DNA from: Aphanomyces cochlioides
Taxonomy: Eukaryota > Oomycota > Saprolegniomycetes > Saprolegniales > Verrucalvaceae
Direction of reading: 5' to 3'
NCBI GenBank assembly: GCA_019828595.1
Contig: JAHQRK010000024.1
Coordinates: 1,054,001 to 1,118,000 of the forward strand
DNA length: 64,000 nucleotides
A program made the translations under genes and the position numbers. The first letter of the stretch is position 1. Each line of letters opens with the position of its first letter. Below the pieces are notes generated by a model. It was given only the letters and a program-made list of their open reading frames with translations, did no database searches and was not told the origin of the DNA. Positions 16,573 through 29,370 of this stretch are shown here, piece by piece.

Positions 16573-18454
16573 TGTTGGGGTCGGTTTTTCTTCGAATGAG
16601 TTCATGCGGCGTACGAGTACACTGTAATGCGGAATAACACGTAGTCATGAGCTTCAAGTACTTGCGTTCATTCTTCATCAACGCTTCCACCAAAGTATAT
16701 AACTTGTCGGACGTTGTGCGTGTTGTCGGAAACACGTCGATGATCTTTGTCAAAAGCACCAAGGAGTTTCGGATGTAGTCTCCAGCGGCAAGGACGCTTT
16801 TTACTGGTGATTTTGCCACCGTATGTACAAATTATTGTACTTGGTGTAGGACAAGACATTGGTTGGATCCGTCAACGAGACACTGAATCCAGCCTTTTTT
16901 CCATGAGCTTTGTATTCTTCTTCGTATTGATACCACTGGCTGAGATGCACATGTGTCTCACGAAAGAAAATACCAAAGTTTGACGCTTCCAGTTCAGTCG
17001 TGCAGAGAACGAGTCCAGACAAATTGAGCGTCACGTTTTGATAATATTGAAGCGTGTTCAACTTCGGCACTCCAATCGGGTGTAAATTATGCATAAATTT
17101 GGCGCAATAGAGGGCATCTTCAGGTGAGAGCAGTGACCGAGGAATGATACACTTTTGAAGGAGTTCCGACACTGTGGACTCTTTCTCGGGTCCAAAAAAC
17201 TTTTCTTTGTATTCTTCCAGACGCGCAAACACAGCTTTGCGATGTGCCACTTGGTCTTTCTTTTCGTTCACAAGATTGTCGACGACTGACATAAGGCGGT
17301 CTTTAGCTTTCTTGCGATCGCTGTTGATAGCTCCCTAGCAAAAGCATGTAATTTATCGAAGGCCTCTTTTATCACTGGACGTACCCCTGTTGGTCCGCTT
17401 GCTTCCTTCATTTCGTTTTTGGCTTTTTGAATTTCAGAGTCATATTGACCGTGGGGCACGTAAATATCGTACAAATAAAGTCCCCAAAACGTTGTAAACA
17501 ATTTTTTCTTCATACCCAGAAACGGATTTTGAGTCGAAGAATCAAATGCACCTTCAACGTCTTGCAAGCAGGAGTTGCTGTTCATATACCACTGCCGGGG
17601 TCGACGTTCGACATGGCACCACTTCCCCCTGATTGCACGCTTCTCGTCACTAAACATATAAATTAAAACCCACATAACAGACCGTTTTTACCTCAACGGA
17701 GAAGGGGGTCGTGGACTCGCATCGCTGGTCGAGCCAAAAGCATGGCCACTTCATCAGGGAGGTGATACTCATTAATTAGTTGAGTCAATGATGGTAAAGA
17801 TTCAATATATGATGAAGGCTTCGCTGCCGCATTCAAGAATGCGAGTAATTGATTCAATGTGCGTTGTGCCATATCGTATCCTGAACCGAGAAGGTTTAAA
17901 TGTTTTGCGCCAGTGCATCAATAAGCTCGTGTATAAAGCGACACACTTGCAAAGTCAACGGGCGGTACTGAAGAGGGTTAACGTTGCGAGCTATGAACCA
18001 CTCAATCAGATCAAAGCCTTGTTGGGTGGATCCGATTTCAATGATGAGTCCATGCACTTGGTTTGAATCTTGAGTTTTTGGTTTTTTGCTAGAGTCGGCG
18101 TCATCTTCATCCTTCTTGGCAATTAGATTGACTTTGCCAAAAGACTTTGCAGCCTGGATCATATCCAAGCGCTCTTGGTCAGCCGAAGCGACAATATCTT
18201 CTTTCTTAGGAGACAAATGAGGATAAAACAGGTCTAATGAGGGAAGCTCATTCTGAATGAGTGTGGCTGTCAGCCGATACAACGAGCGAGGAGCTGCAAG
18301 GTTGTATCGCGAATAATATTGAGCTCTGAAGCCAAGAACGTGCACAATCCCATCGACTTTGTGAGCAATTCCATGAAACAGTCGTTCGTATAATGCATTT
18401 CATATGCATCCAAGACTAGGTCCAAGACACGATTAGGGTCTAGATCGAATAAAC

Positions 18455-18503
18455 CTATAATACGAGCGACGTGTGACGAAATAAAACAAGGGGATGATCG
18501 AAC
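18455..18503 (-). other. Short host intron in THOC2 copy (49 bp)
   Basis: On the minus strand GTTCGATC..TATTATAG separates ..LLALI from LFDLDPNRVLD; removing it joins two adjacent parts of the THOC2 family sequence in frame. The same intron is in units 2 and 3. It indicates that the duplicated copies are genomic, not retrocopies. Confidence 0.65.
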
Positions 18504-19149
18504 CGATGAGGGCAAGGAGATTTTGCTTGCTAGCTTGGAGATTTTCCCACGTAATTTCTGAATGAACCAAGCACATAACTTTGGAAAAACCTTCGTTTCT
18601 TTCTTCCTTGAGTAGATTGAATTTGTTTTGAGTGTAGAGGCTTCGAGTATTCAGCCTGACAACTTTCTTCTTGATAGCTTCAATAGGTTCTGACGAAATG
18701 CCTGCTTCATGCAATGTTTCTAATGCCAAGACACATTTGAGTGTCGAAAGCGATACCAATTTCTTCGCTGCAACGTCAGCAACCAGTGGACACACGTTGG
18801 TTCATTCTTGTTCACTTCCGTCATCACGCACACGCTCGGCTTGATTTGAGACGACCCACAGCACATCTGCCAAAGTTTCACCCGCTTTTTCATTTTCTCC
18901 AACGTTGGCTTCCATGAGTGCATTCAGCACATCGTTCTGTGGAATCACACCACGCGCGACCGCCCACAAAAGTGCATTCAGCGTCATTTTGAACACATCG
19001 TGGCTTGACAAGGTCTGTACATGTCGAAGTTTCTCAACCCTATGTCATACACAATATGATATCAACGTACTCATCGCGCGGCTTACGCATCTTGACGTCA
19101 CCATGTATGCTCCATTTTTCAAGGCAACAGCTTGTGCATTGGGATGTAG

Positions 19150-19177
19150 AATCCGGATAAAATGTTTTATCCGGATT
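19150..19177. repeat. 28-bp near-perfect palindrome
   Basis: Two 13-bp arms (AATCCGGATAAAA and its complement) around a TG centre. It lies near the upstream end of the THOC2 pseudogene and is repeated at 24154-24181 and 29106-29133 as part of the tandem units. Confidence 0.7.
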
Positions 19178-19414
19178 TGTGTTCTTTTTAGCAAGGTGCC
19201 ATGAAGACGACGTCGAATCTGCGCAGCGTCTTCGTGACGCTTTCGTACAAAGCTGACGGAAGTTAAAAGGCGAGATCAATGCCTCTCCATACTTACAACG
19301 CTTCCTCTCGCAAGAGATGGTGTTGATCGTCTCTTGATTTTGTACTCCTAATCCATCGAGGTTCAAAATGTCTTCTTTTGTTTGTCAGCGTGATGGTTTC
19401 ATGGCACTGACCAC

Positions 19415-19706
19415 CATTCCTACTCTGCAAAAATGTGGAACTTCCTCAAACGTGCAGAGTAGGAATGTGTGTGCGACATACGATAGCCATAGCCATATTC
19501 CATGATGTGACCGCCGACGCTTGACACTCGAAAAGTCACTCATGGAATTGAGAAGGAATGCGATCAAAGCTGCCAAGTGTTTGCTCCAAGTCATGCAGAG
19601 CATGGAACACACCACAGTGAGAACTAATGTGAAAGTCACCATCACTCCTACTCTGCAAAAATGTGGAACTTCCTCAAACGTGCAGAGTAGGAATGTGTGT
19701 GCGACA
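19415..19706. repeat. 228-bp repeat, one full unit plus partial, unit 1
   Basis: One complete 228-bp unit (19479-19706) and a partial one (about 19415-19478). Each contains a hairpin with arms CCTACTCTGC/GCAGAGTAGG around ~23 bp. A third, diverged relative lies at about 20010-20165. The same arrangement is found at 24419-24710 and 29371-29662. In the inverted copy (36533-37510) there are four full units. Confidence 0.85.
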
Positions 19707-19782
19707 TTCCCAACTGGACTTGTGTCCCTCGACAAAGGCGCGTTGGTCAGGATGGGCCGGGTTGACGATCTTGGCAATGACA

Positions 19783-19995
19783 TCATAGACAGCCGCGGTT
19801 CCCGCGATGTGTAGACAAACCAGTGTCGCTTTGAGTGGTGGTGGTTGTGTGCCTGACAAGGTCCAAGGGGGACGAAGGATCGTCGATGGGGAGTGGCTCG
19901 TGGAAGCCGACGGCGCGCATGGTGTGGGGGATAGCTGAAGACATGGTGTGTTGCTGACTTGGACTGCGGTCGGCGTCCCCTTCATGTTGGACCAA
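19783..19995 (-). pseudogene. Zinc-type alcohol dehydrogenase N-terminal fragment, unit 1
   Basis: Minus-strand frame with MRAVGFHEPLPIDDPSSPLD, which matches the usual beginning of medium-chain zinc-binding alcohol dehydrogenase/quinone oxidoreductase proteins. The family sequence breaks off after about 25 residues and no cofactor domain follows, so this is a short remnant. A second frame just downstream (AGTAAVYDVIAKIVNPAHPDQ) is protein-like but not identified. Confidence 0.45.
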
Positions 19996-20385
19996 CGCAA
20001 GTTTTCGCTGTGAAAGTCACCATCACTCCTACTCTGCAAAAATTCGTGCAGAGTTCAAGTTCCGGAACTGCAGCGTGACATACGATAGCCATACGAGAGG
20101 GCTCCATGGTGTGACACTCTGATACCGCCGACGCAGTCCGCTTGACACTCGAAAAGTCACTCGTCGAACTTCCACAAACGTGCAGAGATATGAGATCAAT
20201 TGCGTCTGTGTGTATTGGAGTGTGTTTATATCTATCTCTACACAGGGAGTTCACTCCATTGTGTGTCGCCATTCATGCCTCATGGAGCGCACTGGCCATA
20301 CCTTCGCTCGGACAAACCCACGTACAACAACCGTCTGTAAACGCCCCTCCGGTTCGTTTCCGCACTTGATTCCGCAACGTGCGTG

Positions 20386-20631
20386 TCAGTGTGAGCAGCA
20401 CACACTGGAAACCATGGGCACAACCAGCATCATGACCGACGCTGTTGCATACTGGCGCTCTATGCCCACATCTTCGTGTGTCCCGAGGTACCGCAGGAGG
20501 CACAGGACAACGAACACAGGAAGTGGTGAGAGAACTGGACCGTTGGCCGTCAGGCCACAGCCGAATGCGACCGACGGAGTGGGGTCCATAAAGGAAAAGA
20601 CGGGATACGTCACGGCCTGGGCAAAGGTCAC
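20386..20631 (-). pseudogene. Membrane-protein fragment, unit 1
   Basis: Hydrophobic minus-strand frame with two or three likely membrane segments (SLVFGVTFAQAVTYPVFSF, PVLSPLPVFVVLCLLRYLG, ASVMMLVVPMVSSVCC). It continues upstream to about 20700 in shifting frames. A diverged second version of the first segment is at 38225-38365. The family is not recognised; probably part of a multi-pass transporter. Confidence 0.45.
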
Positions 20632-20731
20632 ACCAAAGACGAGCGACGCGAGATAAAAAACTGGCCAATACGAGCGCCCGACAAACTGCGCGGGTTCACT
20701 GGGGAACTACTGTCCATATCAAGTATGTGTA

Positions 20732-21112
20732 ATGGATCGCACGCCTCTTGAAGCCAAAGCTGAGGAACGCAAGCTCTCAAGACCGTTTGGGGAAGACTTG
20801 CTCCATCATCCTCCCTCATCCCCCGGCGATTCTACAGTGCTCTACGAAGGACTCATCACAAACCTTTTTGCAGTTCACCGAGGAATCCTGTACACGGCAG
20901 ACAACGATGTATTCCTTGGAAGTACGCGTCAACTTGTTATTGATGCATGCCGTCGGCTTGGAGTTCAATTTCGGCTTGAACCAGAGGATGCAACCACCTG
21001 GGATGGCGCTTTCGTTACAAGTAGGCATCTCCTTGTCATTCATCATCTCACAACATCTATGTGTCCTAGGCGTGGTCACGTTGATTGTTCCCATCCATGC
21101 GCATTATACTGA
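20732..21112 (+). pseudogene. PLP-dependent class IV aminotransferase fragment, unit 1
   Basis: Plus-strand frame with VLYEGLITNLFAVHRGILYT followed by VFLGSTRQLVIDACRRLGVQF and WDGAFVTS. The EG.(S/T)NLF..., LGSTR and AFVTS motifs are the C-terminal signature of branched-chain/D-amino-acid/aminodeoxychorismate-type fold IV enzymes. The N-terminal lysine domain is absent and the frame is lost after AFVTS. It runs opposite to the rest of the unit. Confidence 0.5.
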
Positions 21113-21311
21113 CGATGGCACTTGCACTCCGATTGCTTCTACTTTGTGGCCGCTCCTGGATCAACTTCGAGAAGAAATTTGTTTGGGGGGGGGGTTGAAC
21201 GATGAGATGAAAGAAGGCACACAACATACACATTGTGAATATAACTTGACGTCAACGAAACGCTATGCGCTCCTTGTCGGTGGCTGTAATGCGATATTAA
21301 TCTCTCGGAGC

Positions 21312-24300
21312 TTAAAACTGACGCTTCAAATTGGCTTCAGTCTGCAACACGGGATTCGTGCGCTTATTGCCGTCTGATTTTTCTCGAGATCGTTCTCTCG
21401 GCGGCTGGTCCCTCGTCTGCTTCTTCGGAGCTTCCTTCTTGTCTCGGGAGCGTCCACGTTCGCGTTTTACATCCCGTTGAGGAGTTTCTTCTTTCTTGAC
21501 ACGCTCGGATTTGGCGTCTTTTCGATCTCGAGAGCGTTCACGTTCACTCTTGACACTAGTCGTTGCGGGGGATTCACTCGGTGTTGGGGTCGGTTTTTCT
21601 TCGAATGAGTTCATGCGGCGTACGAGTACACTGTAATGCGGAATAACACGTAGTCATGAGCTTCAAGTACTTGCGTTCATTCTTCATCAACGCTTCCACC
21701 AAAGTATATAACTTGTCGGACGTTGTGCGTGTTGTCGGAAACACGTCGATGATCTTTGTCAAAAGCACCAAGGAGTTTCGGATGTAGTCTCCAGCGGCAA
21801 GGACGCTTTTTACTGGTGATTTTGCCACCGTATGTACAAATTATTGTACTTGGTGTAGGACAAGACATTGGTTGGATCCGTCAACGAGACACTGAATCCA
21901 GCCTTTTTTCCATGAGCTTTGTATTCTTCTTCGTATTGATACCACTGGCTGAGATGCACATGTGTCTCACGAAAGAAAATACCAAAGTTTGACGCTTCCA
22001 GTTCAGTCGTGCAGAGAACGAGTCCAGACAAATTGAGCGTCACGTTTTGATAATATTGAAGCGTGTTCAACTTCGGCACTCCAATCGGGTGTAAATTATG
22101 CATAAATTTGGCGCAATAGAGGGCATCTTCAGGTGAGAGCAGTGACCGAGGAATGATACACTTTTGAAGGAGTTCCGACACTGTGGACTCTTTCTCGGGT
22201 CCAAAAAACTTTTCTTTGTATTCTTCCAGACGCGCAAACACAGCTTTGCGATGTGCCACTTGGTCTTTCTTTTCGTTCACAAGATTGTCGACGACTGACA
22301 TAAGGCGGTCTTTAGCTTTCTTGCGATCGCTGTTGATAGCTCCCTAGCAAAAGCATGTAATTTATCGAAGGCCTCTTTTATCACTGGACGTACCCCTGTT
22401 GGTCCGCTTGCTTCCTTCATTTCGTTTTTGGCTTTTTGAATTTCAGAGTCATATTGACCGTGGGGCACGTAAATATCGTACAAATAAAGTCCCCAAAACG
22501 TTGTAAACAATTTTTTCTTCATACCCAGAAACGGATTTTGAGTCGAAGAATCAAATGCACCTTCAACGTCTTGCAAGCAGGAGTTGCTGTTCATATACCA
22601 CTGCCGGGGTCGACGTTCGACATGGCACCACTTCCCCCTGATTGCACGCTTCTCGTCACTAAACATATAAATTAAAACCCACATAACAGACCGTTTTTAC
22701 CTCAACGGAGAAGGGGGTCGTGGACTCGCATCGCTGGTCGAGCCAAAAGCATGGCCACTTCATCAGGGAGGTGATACTCATTAATTAGTTGAGTCAATGA
22801 TGGTAAAGATTCAATATATGATGAAGGCTTCGCTGCCGCATTCAAGAATGCGAGTAATTGATTCAATGTGCGTTGTGCCATATCGTATCCTGAACCGAGA
22901 AGGTTTAAATGTTTTGCGCCAGTGCATCAATAAGCTCGTGTATAAAGCGACACACTTGCAAAGTCAACGGGCGGTACTGAAGAGGGTTAACGTTGCGAGC
23001 TATGAACCACTCAATCAGATCAAAGCCTTGTTGGGTGGATCCGATTTCAATGATGAGTCCATGCACTTGGTTTGAATCTTGAGTTTTTGGTTTTTTGCTA
23101 GAGTCGGCGTCATCTTCATCCTTCTTGGCAATTAGATTGACTTTGCCAAAAGACTTTGCAGCCTGGATCATATCCAAGCGCTCTTGGTCAGCCGAAGCGA
23201 CAATATCTTCTTTCTTAGGAGACAAATGAGGATAAAACAGGTCTAATGAGGGAAGCTCATTCTGAATGAGTGTGGCTGTCAGCCGATACAACGAGCGAGG
23301 AGCTGCAAGGTTGTATCGCGAATAATATTGAGCTCTGAAGCCAAGAACGTGCACAATCCCATCGACTTTGTGAGCAATTCCATGAAACAGTCGTTCGTAT
23401 AATGCATTTCATATGCATCCAAGACTAGGTCCAAGACACGATTAGGGTCTAGATCGAATAAACCTATAATACGAGCGACGTGTGACGAAATAAAACAAGG
23501 GGATGATCGAACCGATGAGGGCAAGGAGATTTTGCTTGCTAGCTTGGAGATTTTCCCACGTAATTTCTGAATGAACCAAGCACATAACTTTGGAAAAACC
23601 TTCGCTTTCTTCCTTGAGTAGATTGAATTTGTTTTGAGTGTAGAGGCTTCGAGTATTCAGCCTGACAACTTTCTTCTTGATAGCTTCAATAGGTTCTGAC
23701 GAAATGCCTGCTTCATGCAATGTTTCTAATGCCAAGACACATTTGAGTGTCGAAAGCGATACCAATTTCTTCGCTGCAACGTCAGCAACCAGTGGACACA
23801 CGTTGGTTCATTCTTGTTCACTTCCGTCATCACGCACACGCTCGGCTTGATTTGAGACGACCCACAGCACATCTGCCAAAGTTTCACCCGCTTTTTCATT
23901 TTCTCCAACGTTGGCTTCCATGAGTGCATTCAGCACATCGTTCTGTGGAATCACACCACGCGCGACCGCCCACAAAAGTGCATTCAGCGTCATTTTGAAC
24001 ACATCGTGGCTTGACAAGGTCTGTACATGTCGAAGTTTCTCAACCCTATGTCATACACAATATGATATCAACGTACTCATCGCGCGGCTTACGCATCTTG
24101 ACGTCCATGTATGCTCCATTTTTCAAGGCAACAGCTTGTGCATTGGGATGTAGAATCCGGATAAAATGTTTTATCCGGATTTGTGTTCTTTTTAGCAAGG
24201 TGCCATGAAGACGACGTCGAATCTGCGCAGCGTCTTCGTGACGCTTTCGTACAAAGCTGACGGAAGTTAAAAGGCGAGATCAATGCCTCTCCATACTTAC

Positions 24301-24384
24301 AACGCTTCCTCTCGCAAGAGATGGTGTTGATCGTCTCTTGATTTTGTACTCCTAATCCATCGAGGTTCAAAATGTCTTCTTTTG
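21312..24384 (-). pseudogene. THOC2-like pseudogene, unit 2 (uninterrupted)
   Basis: Same structure and same lesions as unit 1, including the in-frame TGA and the frame changes. The C-terminal tail (21614-21312) is present: a highly charged RS/RD/EK-rich region (SERERSRDRKDAKSERVKKE) of the kind found at THOC2 C-termini, diverging into unrelated sequence after KRTNPVLQ. The empty Polinton A target ACTCGG lies at 21576-21581. Confidence 0.72.
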
Positions 24385-24418
24385 TTTGTCAGCGTGATGG
24401 TTTCATGGCACTGACCAC

Positions 24419-24710
24419 CATTCCTACTCTGCAAAAATGTGGAACTTCCTCAAACGTGCAGAGTAGGAATGTGTGTGCGACATACGATAGCCATAGCCAT
24501 ATTCCATGATGTGACCGCCGACGCTTGACACTCGAAAAGTCACTCATGGAATTGAGAAGGAATGCGATCAAAGCTGCCAAGTGTTTGCTCCAAGTCATGC
24601 AGAGCATGGAACACACCACAGTGAGAACTAATGTGAAAGTCACCATCACTCCTACTCTGCAAAAATGTGGAACTTCCTCAAACGTGCAGAGTAGGAATGT
24701 GTGTGCGACA
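24419..24710. repeat. 228-bp repeat, one full unit plus partial, unit 2
   Basis: Copy of the arrangement described at 19415-19706, with the same hairpin. Confidence 0.85.
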
Positions 24711-24786
24711 TTCCCAACTGGACTTGTGTCCCTCGACAAAGGCGCGTTGGTCAGGATGGGCCGGGTTGACGATCTTGGCAATGACA

Positions 24787-24999
24787 TCATAGACAGCCGC
24801 GGTTCCCGCGATGTGTAGACAAACCAGTGTCGCTTTGAGTGGTGGTGGTTGTGTGCCTGACAAGGTCCAAGGGGGACGAAGGATCGTCGATGGGGAGTGG
24901 CTCGTGGAAGCCGACGGCGCGCATGGTGTGGGGGATAGCTGAAGACATGGTGTGTTGCTGACTTGGACTGCGGTCGGCGTCCCCTTCATGTTGGACCAA
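24787..24999 (-). pseudogene. Alcohol dehydrogenase N-terminal fragment, unit 2
   Basis: Identical to the fragment at 19783-19995 and truncated at the same place. Confidence 0.45.
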
Positions 25000-25389
25000 C
25001 GCAAGTTTTCGCTGTGAAAGTCACCATCACTCCTACTCTGCAAAAATTCGTGCAGAGTTCAAGTTCCGGAACTGCAGCGTGACATACGATAGCCATACGA
25101 GAGGGCTCCATGGTGTGACACTCTGATACCGCCGACGCAGTCCGCTTGACACTCGAAAAGTCACTCGTCGAACTTCCACAAACGTGCAGAGATATGAGAT
25201 CAATTGCGTCTGTGTGTATTGGAGTGTGTTTATATCTATCTCTACACAGGGAGTTCACTCCATTGTGTGTCGCCATTCATGCCTCATGGAGCGCACTGGC
25301 CATACCTTCGCTCGGACAAACCCACGTACAACAACCGTCTGTAAACGCCCCTCCGGTTCGTTTCCGCACTTGATTCCGCAACGTGCGTG

Positions 25390-25635
25390 TCAGTGTGAGC
25401 AGCACACACTGGAAACCATGGGCACAACCAGCATCATGACCGACGCTGTTGCATACTGGCGCTCTATGCCCACATCTTCGTGTGTCCCGAGGTACCGCAG
25501 GAGGCACAGGACAACGAACACAGGAAGTGGTGAGAGAACTGGACCGTTGGCCGTCAGGCCACAGCCGAATGCGACCGACGGAGTGGGGTCCATAAAGGAA
25601 AAGACGGGATACGTCACGGCCTGGGCAAAGGTCAC
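25390..25635 (-). pseudogene. Membrane-protein fragment, unit 2
   Basis: Identical to 20386-20631; two or three hydrophobic segments, family unknown. Confidence 0.45.
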
Positions 25636-25735
25636 ACCAAAGACGAGCGACGCGAGATAAAAAACTGGCCAATACGAGCGCCCGACAAACTGCGCGGGTT
25701 CACTGGGGAACTACTGTCCATATCAAGTATGTGTA

Positions 25736-26116
25736 ATGGATCGCACGCCTCTTGAAGCCAAAGCTGAGGAACGCAAGCTCTCAAGACCGTTTGGGGAAGA
25801 CTTGCTCCATCATCCTCCCTCATCCCCCGGCGATTCTACAGTGCTCTACGAAGGACTCATCACAAACCTTTTTGCAGTTCACCGAGGAATCCTGTACACG
25901 GCAGACAACGATGTATTCCTTGGAAGTACGCGTCAACTTGTTATTGATGCATGCCGTCGGCTTGGAGTTCAATTTCGGCTTGAACCAGAGGATGCAACCA
26001 CCTGGGATGGCGCTTTCGTTACAAGTAGGCATCTCCTTGTCATTCATCATCTCACAACATCTATGTGTCCTAGGCGTGGTCACGTTGATTGTTCCCATCC
26101 ATGCGCATTATACTGA
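25736..26116 (+). pseudogene. Class IV aminotransferase fragment, unit 2
   Basis: Identical to 20732-21112. The ~52-bp deletion that distinguishes the next boundary lies at about 26258, downstream of this fragment. Confidence 0.5.
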
Positions 26117-26263
26117 CGATGGCACTTGCACTCCGATTGCTTCTACTTTGTGGCCGCTCCTGGATCAACTTCGAGAAGAAATTTGTTTGGGGGGGGGGTT
26201 GAACGATGAGATGAAAGAAGGCACACAACATACACATTGTGAATATAACTTGACGTCAAGAGA

Positions 26264-29200
26264 TTAAAACTGACGCTTCAAATTGGCTTCAGTCTGCAAC
26301 ACGGGATTCGTGCGCTTATTGCCGTCTGATTTTTCTCGAGATCGTTCTCTCGGCGGCTGGTCCCTCGTCTGCTTCTTCGGAGCTTCCTTCTTGTCTCGGG
26401 AGCGTCCACGTTCGCGTTTTACATCCCGTTGAGGAGTTTCTTCTTTCCTGACACGCTCGGATTTGGCGTCTTTTCGATCTCGAGAGCGTTCACGTTCACT
26501 CTTGACACTAGTCGTTGCGGGGGATTCACTCGGTGTTGGGGTCGGTTTTTCTTCGAATGAGTTCATGCGGCGTACGAGTACACTGTAATGCGGAATAACA
26601 CGTAGTCATGAGCTTCAAGTACTTGCGTTCATTCTTCATCAACGCTTCCACCAAAGTATATAACTTGTCGGACGTTGTGCGTGTTGTCGGAAACACGTCG
26701 ATGATCTTTGTCAAAAGCACCAAGGAGTTTCGGATGTAGTCTCCAGCGGCAAGGACGCTTTTTACTGGTGATTTTGCCACCGTATGTACAAATTATTGTA
26801 CTTGGTGTAGGACAAGACATTGGTTGGATCCGTCAACGAGACACTGAATCCAGCCTTTTTTCCATGAGCTTTGTATTCTTCTTCGTATTGATACCACTGG
26901 CTGAGATGCACATGTGTCTCACGAAAGAAAATACCAAAGTTTGACGCTTCCAGTTCAGTCGTGCAGAGAACGAGTCCAGACAAATTGAGCGTCACGTTTT
27001 GATAATATTGAAGCGTGTTCAACTTCGGCACTCCAATCGGGTGTAAATTATGCATAAATTTGGCGCAATAGAGGGCATCTTCAGGTGAGAGCAGTGACCG
27101 AGGAATGATACACTTTTGAAGGAGTTCCGACACTGTGGACTCTTTCTCGGGTCCAAAAAACTTTTCTTTGTATTCTTCCAGACGCGCAAACACAGCTTTG
27201 CGATGTGCCACTTGGTCTTTCTTTTCGTTCACAAGATTGTCGACGACTGACATAAGGCGGTCTTTAGCTTTCTTGCGATCGCTGTTGATAGCTCCCTAGC
27301 AAAAGCATGTAATTTATCGAAGGCCTCTTTTATCACTGGACGTACCCCTGTTGGTCCGCTTGCTTCCTTCATTTCGTTTTTGGCTTTTTGAATTTCAGAG
27401 TCATATTGACCGTGGGGCACGTAAATATCGTACAAATAAAGTCCCCAAAACGTTGTAAACAATTTTTTCTTCATACCCAGAAACGGATTTTGAGTCGAAG
27501 AATCAAATGCACCTTCAACGTCTTGCAAGCAGGAGTTGCTGTTCATATACCACTGCCGGGGTCGACGTTCGACATGGCACCACTTCCCCCTGATTGCACG
27601 CTTCTCGTCACTAAACATATAAATTAAAACCCACATAACAGACCGTTTTTACCTCAACGGAGAAGGGGGTCGTGGACTCGCATCGCTGGTCGAGCCAAAA
27701 GCATGGCCACTTCATCAGGGAGGTGATACTCATTAATTAGTTGAGTCAATGATGGTAAAGATTCAATATATGATGAAGGCTTCGCTGCCGCATTCAAGAA
27801 TGTGAGTAATTGATTCAATGTGCGTTGTGCCATATCGTATCCTGAACCGAGAAGGTTTAAATGTTTTGCGCCAGTGCATCAATAAGCTCGTGTATAAAGC
27901 GACACACTTGCAAAGTCAACGGGCGGTACTGAAGAGGGTTAACGTTGCGAGCTATGAACCACTCAATCAGATCAAAGCCTTGTTGGGTGGATCCGATTTC
28001 AATGATGAGTCCATGCACTTGGTTTGAATCTTGAGTTTTTGGTTTTTTGCTAGAGTCGGCGTCATCTTCATCCTTCTTGGCAATTAGATTGACTTTGCCA
28101 AAAGACTTTGCAGCCTGGATCATATCCAAGCGCTCTTGGTCAGCCGAAGCGACAATATCTTCTTTCTTAGGAGACAAATGAGGATAAAACAGGTCTAATG
28201 AGGGAAGCTCATTCTGAATGAGTGTGGCTGTCAGCCGATACAACGAGCGAGGAGCTGCAAGGTTGTATCGCGAATAATATTGAGCTCTGAAGCCAAGAAC
28301 GTGCACAATCCCATCGACTTTGTGAGCAATTCCATGAAACAGTCGTTCGTATAATGCATTTCATATGCATCCAAGACTAGGTCCAAGACACGATTAGGGT
28401 CTAGATCGAATAAACCTATAATACGAGCGACGTGTGACGAAATAAAACAAGGGGATGATCGAACCGATGAGGGCAAGGAGATTTTGCTTGCTAGCTTGGA
28501 GATTTTCCCACGTAATTTCTGAATGAACCAAGCACATAACTTTGGAAAAACCTTCGCTTTCTTCCTTGAGTAGATTGAATTTGTTTTGAGTGTAGAGGCT
28601 TCGAGTATTCAGCCTGACAACTTTCTTCTTGATAGCTTCAATAGGTTCTGACGAAATGCCTGCTTCATGCAATGTTTCTAATGCCAAGACACATTTGAGT
28701 GTCGAAAGCGATACCAATTTCTTCGCTGCAACGTCAGCAACCAGTGGACACACGTTGGTTCATTCTTGTTCACTTCCGTCATCACGCACACGCTCGGCTT
28801 GATTTGAGACGACCCACAGCACATCTGCCAAAGTTTCACCCGCTTTTTCATTTTCTCCAACGTTGGCTTCCATGAGTGCATTCAGCACATCGTTCTGTGG
28901 AATCACACCACGCGCGACCGCCCACAAAAGTGCATTCAGCGTCATTTTGAACACATCGTGGCTTGACAAGGTCTGTACATGTCGAAGTTTCTCAACCCTA
29001 TGTCATACACAATATGATATCAACGTACTCATCGCGCGGCTTACGCATCTTGACGTCCATGTATGCTCCATTTTTCAAGGCAACAGCTTGTGCATTGGGA
29101 TGTAGAATCCGGATAAAATGTTTTATCCGGATTTGTGTTCTTTTTAGCAAGGTGCCATGAAGACGACGTCGAATCTGCGCAGCGTCTTCGTGACGCTTTC

Positions 29201-29336
29201 GTACAAAGCTGACGGAAGTTAAAAGGCGAGATCAATGCCTCTCCATACTTACAACGCTTCCTCTCGCAAGAGATGGTGTTGATCGTCTCTTGATTTTGTA
29301 CTCCTAATCCATCGAGGTTCAAAATGTCTTCTTTTG
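26264..29336 (-). pseudogene. THOC2-like pseudogene, unit 3
   Basis: Same order of blocks and same lesions as units 1 and 2. The tail differs from unit 2 by a Lys/Arg change (SERVRKEE). Empty Polinton A target at 26528-26533. Confidence 0.72.
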
Positions 29337-29370
29337 TTTGTCAGCGTGATGGTTTCATGGCACTGACCAC

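Larger units (their letters stand above)
16567..19380 (-). pseudogene. THOC2-like pseudogene, unit 1 (interrupted by Polinton A)
   Basis: THOC2 is the large scaffold of the THO/TREX mRNA-export complex. In order on the minus strand: a block with LKCVLALETLHEAGIS and QNKFNLLKEE (18795-18480), DLDPNRVLDLVLDAYE after a 49-bp intron, HVLGF..SLYRLTATLIQNELPSLDLFYPHL, a GFDLIEWFIARNVNPLQYRPLTLQVCRFIHELID block, a KHLNLLGSG block (17915-17693), TFWGLYLYDIYVPHGQYDSE, a C..PRSLLSPEDALYCAKFMHNLH block and DYIRNSLVLLTKIIDVFP. All are THOC2 landmarks. Lesions: in-frame TGA at 18802-18804, frame changes near 18345, 17915, 17290 and 16815, and an apparent deletion of several hundred residues between the HELID and KHLNLL blocks. 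Polinton A occupies the charged tail. Confidence 0.75.

Noticed and set aside
16565..16819. Short frame ending directly at the Polinton A border as a separate gene
   Set aside because: It is the THOC2 block DYIRNSLVLLTK.. read through to a stop; the same sequence is continuous with the charged tail in other copies.
20180..20656. 158-codon frame on the plus strand of the tandem unit
   Set aside because: It is the shadow of the membrane-protein fragment on the minus strand and is rich in Thr/Arg without domain features.
21187..21197. Long G run as a regulatory or G-quadruplex site
   Set aside because: A single homopolymer run without further G tracts; more likely a slippage site.
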